Below, piece after piece: positions 9,077 through 16,997 of a DNA stretch of 64,000 bases. The notes under the pieces are model-generated. The model saw nothing but the letters and a program-made list of their open reading frames with translations. It was not told the origin of the DNA and searched no databases. Positions within the stretch are counted from its first letter, which is position 1. The number at the start of each line of letters is the position of its first letter. The translations under genes and the position numbers were made by a program. This stretch comes from an uncultured Alphaproteobacteria bacterium (GTDB lineage: Bacteria > Pseudomonadota > Alphaproteobacteria > RF32 > CAG-239), in the NCBI GenBank assembly GCA_944392275.1, contig CALXWA010000002.1, positions 124,001-188,000 of the forward strand, given 5' to 3'.

Positions 9077-9741
9077 CTTTGCCCTTTGGGCATGGAGACA
9101 TCCGGTGCTCTCAAATACAAGGGTTTTGGAAAGTCAAGCTGTTTGTTGTTAAAGTGGCGACATGCAACTTGGGCTAAATTTGTAATATCTAAAGCTTCCG
9201 GCATTTTGATGCAATGCAAGCTCAAACCTGTCGGCCGGCTTAAAAATCTTTCAACGCCATCCCCTGTTATTGAAACTTTTTTGTGACGAAGCAATGGAAT
9301 AATATCTTCATAAACGGCAGCCTGTGGCGAGGTTATTTTATTGCGGTTATGGTCATAAATTTGGAAATAAAAATCTTCTCTTTTGGTTTCTATAATAACA
9401 ATGTTGGCTTCGGCAAGTTCTTCGGGGTGGAAAGCCTCAACATAAGCATCAAAAGCCGATACCCCGTCAACGGCCAAATGCGGACAGGCAATCGAAAAAG
9501 CCCTTGCCGCTGAAATCGACGCCCGAACACCGGTAAAAGACCCCGGCCCGGTACAAACGGCAACCAAGCTTAAATCCGCAAACGTTAAATTTTGTCCTTC
9601 AAGCATTCTTTTGATTTGCGGCAAAAGCTCATCGGCTTGGCCAAAGTCCATAAATTTTGAATATAAATCAAGTGTTTTCTCATCTTTGCGTAAAATAACG
9701 GCACATTGTGCCCCCGTTGTGTCAAAAGCCAGATTATACAT
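9073..9741 (-). CDS. tsaB: tRNA threonylcarbamoyladenosine biosynthesis protein TsaB
   Basis: This ~222-aa protein has the ASKHA fold of TsaB, the partner of TsaD in making t6A37 on ANN-decoding tRNAs in the cytoplasm. The N-terminal LAFDTTG phosphate-1-like strand and the GPGSFTGVRAS motif are diagnostic, and the C-terminal KPLYLRAPDV is typical. The start is taken at the ATG at 9741, which puts the first strand right after Met. A GTG three codons upstream (9750) would also be possible. In many bacteria tsaB precedes rimI, but here no rimI follows, and the neighbouring gene is on the other strand. Confidence 0.92.
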   Translation of the reverse strand: MYNLAFDTTGAQCAVILRKDEKTLDLYSKFMDFGQADELLPQIKRMLEGQNLTFADLSLVAVCTGPGSFTGVRASISAARAFSIACPHLAVDGVSAFDAYVEAFHPEELAEANIVIIETKREDFYFQIYDHNRNKITSPQAAVYEDIIPLLRHKKVSITGDGVERFLSRPTGLSLHCIKMPEALDITNLAQVACRHFNNKQLDFPKPLYLRAPDVSMPKGQS

Positions 9742-9835
9742 GTTTTCCACTTATCCAAAAATTCAGTTTAATTAATCGGTTTTATATACTAAAATTGCAA
9801 AAGAAACAATCCTTTTTAGATTTCGGCTTAAAATT

Positions 9836-11521
9836 ATGGATATAAACCTTTTAATCAATATGTATTATGCCGCTCCGGAGCTTTGGTATACCCTTTTAGG
9901 GGTTGCGGCTGTTCTTGTCTTGTTACTGATTTATCAGCTCTATCGAATTTTAAAATTAAAGCAAAAAAACTATTTTCTCAATCGGGATCGAGAACGCTAC
10001 GCTGAAACGCTTTATGCTTCTCGAGACGGTTATTTTGCTTTTATTTATCCGGACCAAAAAGTTAATGACCCAAGAAAACATATTACGGAAAGATGCTCCA
10101 GACGATTAGCCGTTATGTTGAATCTGGTCGATGGGACCAAAACTTCTTTTGAAGATTTGCTCAAAAATTTTTATAAAGAAGATGCTCTGAAAATAAAAAA
10201 ATATATTGCTCTTTTGAAAGATGAAGGCGTTTCTTTTGAAGATGAATTTTGCCTTAAAAACAATAACAAATTTTTGAAATTGTCCGGCTCGAAAATAAAC
10301 GGATTTGACGGGAATATTTATTGCGATATGATTTGGTTTCGCGATATCAGCTATGAAACAAGTAAAATCTTTGAACTGGAAAATGAAAAGAAAGATGCCT
10401 CATCCAAATTACTGCAAATGGAAGATTTAATAAACAATCTGCCTTTTCCGGTTTGGCTGAGAGATGAAAATTTGCGTTTGAAAATCATTAACAAACGCTA
10501 TCTTGATTTTTTATCTCCAGAAAATAAAAATCGAGATGATATTTTGCGAGAAGGAATTGAAATCAATACCAGCAACGGAGAAAGTCTTTCCCAAAATTTG
10601 GCTTTGGAGGCACGGGCAACCAATCGAAGCAAAAAAAAGACCGTCAGTGTTGTAAAGGGCGGACAACGTTTGGCTGTTGAAGTTACCGAAACCCCTTTTC
10701 ATATTGAAAACAGCCTGGATAAAATTGCAACCGTCGGTGTTATGGTTGATGTGAATGAGCTTGACGAACTCAAAAGAAACTTGAAAATCCATGAAAATAC
10801 GCAATTAGAGATTTTTGGGACTTTGGGAACTGCCTTTGCTGTTTTTGACCAACATGAAAAATTGGCCTTTTATAACAAAGCTTTTGCTTTTCTTTGGCAT
10901 TTGGAAGAGGTTTGGTTAGAGCAACAACCCAATTATTCCAGCTTTTTGGATGTTATCCGCGAAAAAAGGCTATTGCCTGAAGTCAGCGATTATTTGGCTT
11001 TCAAGAAAAGCGAGCTTGAGAAATTTAGCCGAATTATTGAACCGAGCGAAGATCGTCTTTATTTGCCCAACGGAAAAACCTTTCGCCGTGTGATTGCTCC
11101 GCATCATATGGGTGGATTGGTCTTTGCTTATGAAGATATTACCGATCGTTTGGCAACAACCAGTGCCTATAATGAACTCCTCAAACGGCAAAAAGAGATT
11201 ATGGAAAACCTTTTTGATGCTGTTCTTATTTTTGGCAGTGACGGTAGTTTGACATTTTATAATCAGGCCTACATAAAGTTGTGGAAGTCTAATAAAACTT
11301 TTCTTAGCAGCGGACCAACTTTGCCTGAGGTTATCGAGTCGCAAAAACGCTTTTTTGTCAAAGAAGGAAATTGGAAAGAATTGAAAAAAAGCCTTATAAA
11401 TCATATTGTTGATATGACAAACAAGCGACTTTCTCTTTCTTGTGACGATTTGGGAGATTTGGAAATTTTATCGGGGACCTTGTCAGACGGCTCTTTGATG
11501 ATTACCTATAAAAAAGTATAA
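9836..11521 (+). CDS. Membrane-anchored multi-PAS protein lacking a histidine-kinase domain
   Basis: This 561-aa protein has a single N-terminal transmembrane helix (about 17-35) and several PAS-like modules. One spans about 185-300 (LPFPVWLRDENLRLKIINKRY). A second, PAS_7-like module spans about 320-440 (LGTAFAVFDQHEKLAFYNKAF, ending FAYEDITDR). A third spans about 455-555 (LFDAVLIFGSDGSLTFYNQAY, ending SLMITYKKV). Alphaproteobacterial relatives with this architecture normally continue into HisKA and HATPase domains. Here translation stops right after the last PAS, and no kinase sequence follows before the next gene at 11635. It may be a sensor or scaffold subunit that regulates another kinase. 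Confidence 0.75.
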   Translation: MDINLLINMYYAAPELWYTLLGVAAVLVLLLIYQLYRILKLKQKNYFLNRDRERYAETLYASRDGYFAFIYPDQKVNDPRKHITERCSRRLAVMLNLVDGTKTSFEDLLKNFYKEDALKIKKYIALLKDEGVSFEDEFCLKNNNKFLKLSGSKINGFDGNIYCDMIWFRDISYETSKIFELENEKKDASSKLLQMEDLINNLPFPVWLRDENLRLKIINKRYLDFLSPENKNRDDILREGIEINTSNGESLSQNLALEARATNRSKKKTVSVVKGGQRLAVEVTETPFHIENSLDKIATVGVMVDVNELDELKRNLKIHENTQLEIFGTLGTAFAVFDQHEKLAFYNKAFAFLWHLEEVWLEQQPNYSSFLDVIREKRLLPEVSDYLAFKKSELEKFSRIIEPSEDRLYLPNGKTFRRVIAPHHMGGLVFAYEDITDRLATTSAYNELLKRQKEIMENLFDAVLIFGSDGSLTFYNQAYIKLWKSNKTFLSSGPTLPEVIESQKRFFVKEGNWKELKKSLINHIVDMTNKRLSLSCDDLGDLEILSGTLSDGSLMITYKKV

Positions 11522-11634
11522 AAACTTTTATAAAACAAATCGTTAGACTTGTTACAACTTAGAATAATTGACAAAATTTTGTTTCTGTGTCACCATATTT
11601 ACAGAAATAAGTTTTTCCATATGCGGAGATTAAC

Positions 11635-12444
11635 ATGAATGATGATGCCTCAGGTGCCAATATTGAATGGAAAAATAAAAAAGGTTTCGGAGAAAAGAAC
11701 CGTTTATCTCGAAAAATTAATATAAAAAAAGCCATTGAATATGATGTGGTTGAAAACAACTCTCCTCAAAAAGCTTTTACGCCTAAACCTTCCGAACTCC
11801 CTAAAGGATTGAGGCGAATCCGAAAAAAAATAAAAGACATTTATGATGATGACGAGGATGAAGAGGAATATGTTATCCTCCCGCAAGATAATTCCCTGTT
11901 AAATGCTTTATATGAAGAGGAAAAGCAGCAATTAAAGGTTCAGGAAACTCTTAATACCAATAAACAAATGCAAGATGTCGGCAAGATGGAAGCCTTAAAT
12001 AAAGCCAGCAAAATGACAAAAAGCTTGGGGCTTAAGCCCTTAAAAGAATCGACCATCAATAACAATATGATTGATGTTACGCAAAATACTTATACCTTTG
12101 ATTTGGCTATCAAAGAAGATTTGCAAAAAAAGACCAATCTTAAGACCAAAGGTCTTTCCGAAGCACAAACCATTAACCTAATGCGGGGAATTGATCGAAT
12201 TCAAAAAACCGTGGTAAACGGAAAAATAAACCCAAAAGCTTTGGAAGGATGGAAGCTTGAAGAGCTAATTGAAGCCGGAAATAAAAATATGGACGAACAA
12301 CAATTGGCTGAAATGATTAATGAAAAAACAGGTCGACCATCCAAGAAAAAAAATAAGAACCAAAAAACTTCTAAAAATATTGAAATGCAAAAAAATACTA
12401 AAGTCCAAAAATTGTTACAAGAAAAAGAAAGTATGCGTTTTTAG
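11635..12444 (+). CDS. Hypothetical highly charged, low-complexity protein
   Basis: This 269-aa protein is Lys/Asn/Glu-rich with no signal peptide and no transmembrane segment. It contains an acidic stretch DDDEDEEEY (about residues 75-83), a central segment with some helical regularity (about 135-220: LKTKGLSEAQTINLMRGIDR) and a very basic Lys/Asn-rich C-terminus. Composition suggests a largely disordered protein that could bind nucleic acid or a protein partner. I do not recognise the family. It has its own start signals (GGAG about 9 nt before the ATG) and is convergent with the J-domain gene 2 bp downstream. Confidence 0.6.
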   Translation: MNDDASGANIEWKNKKGFGEKNRLSRKINIKKAIEYDVVENNSPQKAFTPKPSELPKGLRRIRKKIKDIYDDDEDEEEYVILPQDNSLLNALYEEEKQQLKVQETLNTNKQMQDVGKMEALNKASKMTKSLGLKPLKESTINNNMIDVTQNTYTFDLAIKEDLQKKTNLKTKGLSEAQTINLMRGIDRIQKTVVNGKINPKALEGWKLEELIEAGNKNMDEQQLAEMINEKTGRPSKKKNKNQKTSKNIEMQKNTKVQKLLQEKESMRF

Positions 12445-12446
12445 CT

Positions 12447-12995
12447 TTAGGTCAGCTTTTTTAACAAGGCTTTATAAGCCTCACTCAATAATTTAAATTT
12501 TTCTTCGGCATTTTTATCGTCTTGATTAACGTCCGGGTGGTATTTTTTTACTAGTTTTTTGTATTGTTTTTTTACCAGCTCCAGACTTACCTCTTCAATT
12601 TTTTCTATTTCCATAATCTTGAGGTAGCGGCGATCTTGCTCATTAAAATAGACGCCGGCAAAGCTTGAAAAATCCGGTTTGTAATCCTCTACAAAATCAA
12701 AATTCCCGTTAAAATCGAATCCGAAGTTATATTTTATTCGTGAAGAAAAACGAAAACGACGGCGAGGATTTTCTTCTTCCTCGGAGGTATCCATTCCTTC
12801 ATAGTAATTCCATTTGGCGTTATATTCTTGAACGTGTTTCAGGCAGAACCAATAATATTCTTTCAGACGGCGATCCTTCGGAGCACGGTATTCTCCGGGC
12901 TCATTACACCCCGGGTGATCACACTTACGACCGGTGTCTTCGGTCTGAGGCTCAAAATACTTGCTTCTTCTTTTTTTTAACGGTTTACGGATCAC
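12447..12995 (-). CDS. J-domain protein with N-terminal zinc-binding segment
   Basis: This 182-aa protein ends in a DnaJ J-domain (about 125-182) with the HPD tripeptide at about 153-155 and the usual AEEKFKLLSEAYKAL helix. The N-terminal part has the Cys/His cluster CDHPGCNEPGEYRAP plus FCLKHV, which could bind zinc. It lacks the Gly/Phe and zinc-finger domains of canonical DnaJ, so it is a specialised DnaK co-chaperone. Similar small J-domain proteins are common in alphaproteobacteria, often near bolA/cobS, which are not seen here. The start is a GTG at 12995 with AGGGAG upstream at somewhat long spacing. Confidence 0.82.
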   Translation of the reverse strand: MIRKPLKKRRSKYFEPQTEDTGRKCDHPGCNEPGEYRAPKDRRLKEYYWFCLKHVQEYNAKWNYYEGMDTSEEEENPRRRFRFSSRIKYNFGFDFNGNFDFVEDYKPDFSSFAGVYFNEQDRRYLKIMEIEKIEEVSLELVKKQYKKLVKKYHPDVNQDDKNAEEKFKLLSEAYKALLKKLT

Positions 12996-13046
12996 TTTAC
13001 AAAAGACTCCCTGTGTTTTTCATTTGCGAATCCGAAATATTATAAC

Positions 13047-14168
13047 TTAACCGAAAAATTTTAGCAAAGCATAAATTACCAACAATAAGGGAATATAGTA
13101 ACGCCAACTTGATTTGCGAAAAGAATTGCCGTTTTTAAATTCTTCAAACATTTGATGTTTTTGCAACACATTACTTTCCGTTTGGGGTGATTTGTTTGAG
13201 AGCAAAGAAAGTCCTTGTTCGGTTAGAGCTTTTTCCATTTTAGAGGAGGTGGATTGTTCTTTTTGTTCCAGAAGTTGGTGGGGGTATGTTTTACTGATTT
13301 CTAGCAATTGGTAGGTTATATTGAGTTCCGGACAATATGTCTCCAAATACTTGATCATTAAAACCAATTTGCGTTCTGCAAAGGTTTGCGGCTCTTTTCT
13401 TTGTTCCAGATATTCAAACAAAAATTCCCGTAACGCTTCATCTACCGTATAGACGCGGTCAAAATCAACAAAATTTATCTTTCCGAAAGAATCCGAACAA
13501 ATCCCCGAAAAAGAAGCGATAAAAATTGATTGTTCAAAAAACATCCAAGCCATTAAGTTCAACAAGTTTTCTTGTGCCATCGGATTAAGCTTTGCCCCAA
13601 AAACCGTATTGGGAGGACAGTTCACGCAAAGCGTATTCTCCCTTGTTGAGCCCCAATCAATTTCTAAGGGAAGGACCTTGTCGTTACCGGCTATTTTTTC
13701 ATATAAATTTTCAATTTCCGCCGCATATAAACGCATGTCCATATACTTTTCCGAAATATAGATGTAATCGGACAATTCCTCTTGTAATTGCGGATAATTT
13801 TCTAAAACAACGTCGCTTATAATTTTTTTAAAGAAAGTTACGTCTTCTTCCGCAACGGCTTGTCGCAAAATCGGCTCCTTGTCCAGATAAACTTTCTCCT
13901 CCTTAGGCAAAAGAATGCGCTGTTCGCCAAAAACCTCCGGACAGGCTAAAGCTTGGTTAAAGATCTGCCATAAAAGCGGGTTGTTTTCTGCCTCGAGAAA
14001 GGTATAAACATTTTCAATATCTTCCTCCTGCGAATCCGCAAACATCTTACCGATGAGGTAATATAATCGCCAACTTTGGATCTTTTTTAGTAAAAAAAGA
14101 GTATCGTTTTGAGCTAATTTAAACGTTAATTGAGCTTTTTTTATCATTGGTAAGAAATTATTTTTCAT
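13047..14168 (-). CDS. Divergent UbiB/ABC1-kinase-like protein, apparently degenerate
   Basis: This 373-aa protein shows short blocks in the order of UbiB-family proteins: DMRLYAAEIENL (144-155, cf. DxRxEAAxAxEL), EIDWGSTRENTL (169-180, cf. VDWxxTTxRVLT) and INFVDFDRVYTVDEALREFL (231-250, cf. xxAVDFGxxGxLD). A C-terminal transmembrane helix lies at about 352-371. The KxGQ motif and the FHADPHPGN metal/ATP block are absent (FIASFSGICSD instead), so kinase/ATPase activity is unlikely. In alphaproteobacteria ubiB commonly lies near mutM, and this gene is divergent from mutM. The start is the ATG at 14168, which has a GAGAAGAG ribosome-binding site; longer frames would run into mutM. The homology is tentative. 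Confidence 0.5.
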   Translation of the reverse strand: MKNNFLPMIKKAQLTFKLAQNDTLFLLKKIQSWRLYYLIGKMFADSQEEDIENVYTFLEAENNPLLWQIFNQALACPEVFGEQRILLPKEEKVYLDKEPILRQAVAEEDVTFFKKIISDVVLENYPQLQEELSDYIYISEKYMDMRLYAAEIENLYEKIAGNDKVLPLEIDWGSTRENTLCVNCPPNTVFGAKLNPMAQENLLNLMAWMFFEQSIFIASFSGICSDSFGKINFVDFDRVYTVDEALREFLFEYLEQRKEPQTFAERKLVLMIKYLETYCPELNITYQLLEISKTYPHQLLEQKEQSTSSKMEKALTEQGLSLLSNKSPQTESNVLQKHQMFEEFKNGNSFRKSSWRYYIPLLLVIYALLKFFG

Positions 14169-14207
14169 GTATGCTCTTCTCGTAATAAAATATTCGGAGG
14201 TAAAAAA

Positions 14208-15047
14208 ATGCCAGAACTTCCCGAAGTGGAAACTATCAAAACGGCCTTGAGTCATTCTATTGGTAATTGTAGTATAAATAATCTAATTGTAAACAATTAT
14301 AGACTTCGGCAACCTATTCCCGTTGATATTAAAGAAAAAATCTGCGGAGCAACCATTCTAAATTATCGGCGGCGGGCAAAATATATTTTGATGGACTTAA
14401 GTAACGGGCTTAGTCTTCTTTGGCATATGGGAATGAGCGGAAGCATTCTGATTTCAAAACAACTACCGAATCCTCCCGCTAAGCATGATCATGTTCTTTT
14501 AGTGACACAAAACGGAATCGTTACCTTCAACGATCCGCGGCGGTTTGGCGTTTTTACTTATGACAAGACAGAGGGAATCGAGCAAAATCCGTTATTAAAA
14601 AATCTGGGACTTGAGCCTTTTGATGATGCGTTAACCGCCTCTTACTTATACCAAAAACTTCAACATAAAAAAATAGCCATAAAACCAGCCTTGATGGATC
14701 AATCCATTGTTGTCGGAATCGGCAATATTTACGCTTCGGAGGCTCTCTTTGCCGCGGGGATTTCTCCTTTACGCCCGGCGAATCGAATTACGCTAAAAGA
14801 AACAAAGCGGATTATTGAGGAAGTGCAAAAGGTCTTGTACAATGCCATTGAAAAAGGCGGATCTTCCCTGAGAGATTACAAAAAACCCGATGGAAAACTT
14901 GGGTATTTTCAAAATATGCATTGTGTTTATAATAAAACTGGGCAAAAATGTCTTAACTGCATTTGTGATATTAACCGCACCGGGGGAATTCAAAAAATCG
15001 TGCAAGCGGGTCGCTCCAGCTTTTATTGCCCCGTCAAACAAAAGTAG
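14208..15047 (+). CDS. mutM: Formamidopyrimidine-DNA glycosylase
   Basis: This 279-aa bifunctional base-excision repair glycosylase/AP lyase removes 8-oxoguanine and formamidopyrimidines. It starts MPELPEVET with the catalytic Pro2 and Glu3. The RRRAKYIL, LLWHMGMSG and DPRRFG motifs are present, and the helix-two-turn-helix region (VVGIGNIYASEALF) is intact. The C-terminal zinc finger is unusual: CLNCIC near its start and FYCPVKQK at the end, where the usual final Cys of FYCPxCQ is Lys and there is a short insertion before GRSSFYC. It heads the conserved mutM - (small periplasmic) - enoyl-CoA hydratase - rpsT - dnaA order. Confidence 0.95.
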   Translation: MPELPEVETIKTALSHSIGNCSINNLIVNNYRLRQPIPVDIKEKICGATILNYRRRAKYILMDLSNGLSLLWHMGMSGSILISKQLPNPPAKHDHVLLVTQNGIVTFNDPRRFGVFTYDKTEGIEQNPLLKNLGLEPFDDALTASYLYQKLQHKKIAIKPALMDQSIVVGIGNIYASEALFAAGISPLRPANRITLKETKRIIEEVQKVLYNAIEKGGSSLRDYKKPDGKLGYFQNMHCVYNKTGQKCLNCICDINRTGGIQKIVQAGRSSFYCPVKQK

Positions 15048-15053
15048 GTCAAT

Positions 15054-15413
15054 ATGAGGTATTTGTATTTTATCGGATTAATGATATGCCTTAGCTTTAA
15101 CGCTCAGGCGGCGACTTTTATTGAGGGATTGGAAGATGTTCCCGTAGCTCCGGGGCTGCACCAAATTCAAAATGACACTCTTTCTTTTGGCAATGAAGAA
15201 AGCCGTTTTGTTGAAGTTATTCTTGAGGGCAACAAAACATCTTTTGGAACGGTTGGAAATTTTTATAAATCTACCCTGCCGCAGATGGGCTGGATTTATC
15301 AAGGAAAAAGAGGAAAAACTTTTCTTTTTGATCGGGACGGAGAGGTTATGGATATCAGTAAAGATGCCGAGAATCCTCTAAGAATCCGCATTACCGTTAA
15401 AAGTAAAATATAG
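15054..15413 (+). CDS. Small secreted protein of unknown function
   Basis: This 119-aa protein has a cleavable signal peptide (about 1-19, ending AQA). A mature domain of ~100 residues follows, with alternating strands and the segment TVGNFYKSTLPQMGWIYQG. That resembles small periplasmic or lipoprotein domains that occur beside mutM and enoyl-CoA hydratase in alphaproteobacteria. It lies 6 bp after mutM and just before the hydratase, so it is probably in one transcript with both. The function is unknown, with no catalytic motif visible. Confidence 0.75.
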   Translation: MRYLYFIGLMICLSFNAQAATFIEGLEDVPVAPGLHQIQNDTLSFGNEESRFVEVILEGNKTSFGTVGNFYKSTLPQMGWIYQGKRGKTFLFDRDGEVMDISKDAENPLRIRITVKSKI

Positions 15414-15424
15414 GATGTATGCAT

Positions 15425-16180
15425 ATGGATGAAGCAACCACAATTTTAACCGAAGTACAGGGAAATGTCGGGATTATTACCCTTAATCGCCCTGAGGTTT
15501 TGAATGCCATAAATCTGACCATGCTCAACGAACTGGCTTATCAGATTCAAACCTTTGATTATGACGAAAATATTCGTGTTATCCTTGTTAAAGGAAACGA
15601 CAAAGCTTTTGCTGCGGGAATCGACGTTAAAGAATTGTCTCTTGAAGTTTCGCAACAAAGTTTTGCGCTGAATTTGTGGCGAGAAGAATTTGCCAAAATC
15701 AAAAATTGCAGCAAACCGATTATCGCCGCCGTGTCCGGATATGTTTTGGGAATCGGGATGGAAATTGCTTTAGCCTGTGATATTGTTTTGGCCTCTTATG
15801 ATGCTCGTTTTGCCAGTCCGGAAGTCAGCTTGGGCGTTATCCCCGCCTTTGGGGGATGCTCTCGTTTGGTTCACGCTATCGGAAAAGCAAAAACAATGGA
15901 AATGATTTTAACCGGAAGGGCTTTAAGTGCCGAAGAGGCAATGTATTGCGGACTTATCAGTCGTGTTGTCGATCTGCATAACTTAAGCGATGAAGCCTTA
16001 AAGATTGCTATGAGAATCGCCGAACAACCTTTCCAAGCCGTTATTCAGGCAAAAGAAACCATTAACCAGTCCGCAGACATGAATTTGCAAAATGGAATCG
16101 ATTTGGAAAACAAAAGCTGTAAATTAACCTTAAACACGGAAGAATTCCGTCAGAATTTAGAAAAATTTTTGCAAAAATGA
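15425..16180 (+). CDS. Enoyl-CoA hydratase/isomerase family protein
   Basis: This ~251-aa crotonase-fold protein has the N-terminal GIITLNRPEVLNAIN, the oxyanion-hole residues in FAAGIDVKEL and the second Gly-rich block (VSGYVLGIGMEIALACDI). SPEVSLGVIPAFGG supplies the usual catalytic-Glu region, as in short-chain enoyl-CoA hydratase. The substrate is probably a 2-enoyl-CoA, but crotonase-fold members vary. The ATG at 15425 has AGGA 9 nt upstream; an ATG two codons earlier (15419) lies too close to it. It occupies the conserved place between mutM and rpsT. Confidence 0.88.
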   Translation: MDEATTILTEVQGNVGIITLNRPEVLNAINLTMLNELAYQIQTFDYDENIRVILVKGNDKAFAAGIDVKELSLEVSQQSFALNLWREEFAKIKNCSKPIIAAVSGYVLGIGMEIALACDIVLASYDARFASPEVSLGVIPAFGGCSRLVHAIGKAKTMEMILTGRALSAEEAMYCGLISRVVDLHNLSDEALKIAMRIAEQPFQAVIQAKETINQSADMNLQNGIDLENKSCKLTLNTEEFRQNLEKFLQK

Positions 16181-16211
16181 TTGTTTGACGCTTTGTTTTT
16201 GTAAATTTTTA

Positions 16212-16241
16212 TTGACTTAACGCGTTTTAAGAGTTTATAAA
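16212..16241 (+). promoter_or_regulatory. Promoter for rpsT
   Basis: TTGACT (16212-16217) is followed after 17-18 nt by TTATAA/TATAAA (16235-16241). Transcription would start about 16248, some 45 nt before the rpsT ATG. Confidence 0.6.
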
Positions 16242-16293
16242 ACATTACATTTAAAATTTTGTAGTAACCTTTTTTAAGAATGGAAGAAATAAA

Positions 16294-16554
16294 ATGGCCA
16301 ATCATAAATCGGCAAAAAACAGAATTACCAGAAATAACAAACGTGACATTATTAACGGTGCTCGTCGCAATCGTGTTCGCACTTTTGTAAAGAAAGTTGA
16401 AGCAGCTATCAGCAATAATGATAAAGAGCTTGCTAAAACAGCTTTCGCTACTGCAGAATCCGAAATGATGATTGCCGTTAGAAAAGGTGTTTTTGCAATG
16501 AACACTGCTGCTCGGACAATTTCTCGTCTTTCTAAAAAAATTAAGGCTCTTTAG
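16294..16554 (+). CDS. rpsT: 30S ribosomal protein S20
   Basis: This 86-aa basic protein begins MANHKSAKNRITRNNKR and ends with the typical AARTISRLSKKIKAL. It binds 16S rRNA early in 30S assembly. GGAAG lies upstream of the ATG, the gene has its own promoter and is followed by a stable hairpin terminator. Its place just upstream of dnaA is the usual alphaproteobacterial order. Confidence 0.97.
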   Translation: MANHKSAKNRITRNNKRDIINGARRNRVRTFVKKVEAAISNNDKELAKTAFATAESEMMIAVRKGVFAMNTAARTISRLSKKIKAL

Positions 16555-16578
16555 TTTATCTAAAAACAAATAAAAAAA

Positions 16579-16634
16579 ACACAAATCGGATACTCTTTTT
16601 ACTTGACAGAGTAATTTTCGGTTTGTGTTTTTTT
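16579..16634 (+). terminator. Rho-independent terminator of rpsT
   Basis: ACACAAATCG (16579-16588) pairs with CGGTTTGTGT (16619-16628) with one G-U pair. An inner GATACTC/GAGTA stem adds to it, and a T-run follows (16628-16634). Confidence 0.7.
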
Positions 16635-16997
16635 GTGCTCAAAACAAGAGAATCTAAGCGACTCTAAAAAGACTCTATGTCAAGCTAATTAATTTCAATG
16701 TTCTTAAAATGTTCTGTTGTAATTCTCTTTTTTTTATTTAATATTCGAATCACTTTTTGAGAACGACAGTTAGAAAAAAGAATCAAAAATCAATCTTTTC
16801 CGTCTTACTGTTTTAGTGTACGAAAAGCGTAAAATAATTTTTTTATATCTGAGGCATTGCTTGGGTATAAATGATTGTGTTTGAGCTTTTGAAAAGTTGG
16901 TTAAAAGATACTGTCTATTATTAAAAAATATAATTTTATTAATTACCATCAGGCAATTAATTTGGGGTTTAATTTTTAGATTAATTGGGGAGATAAA
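16635..16997. other. AT-rich intergenic region upstream of dnaA
   Basis: This ~360-bp stretch between the rpsT terminator and dnaA holds no credible gene; the one long frame here only reads into dnaA. It contains five GANTC sites in its first 150 bp and A/T tracts. I found no consensus DnaA box (TTATCCACA), so I do not call an origin, although an origin near dnaA remains possible. Confidence 0.5.
16650..16784. promoter_or_regulatory. GANTC cluster upstream of dnaA
   Basis: Five GANTC sites occur in 135 bp: GAATC at 16650, 16747 and 16780, and GACTC at 16660 and 16671. At this base composition about one per 290 bp would be expected. GANTC is the CcrM methylation site in alphaproteobacteria, where methylation of the dnaA promoter couples its expression to replication. 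Confidence 0.45.

Noticed and set aside
16635..16997. Replication origin next to dnaA
   Set aside because: No consensus DnaA boxes were found; GANTC sites alone are not enough.
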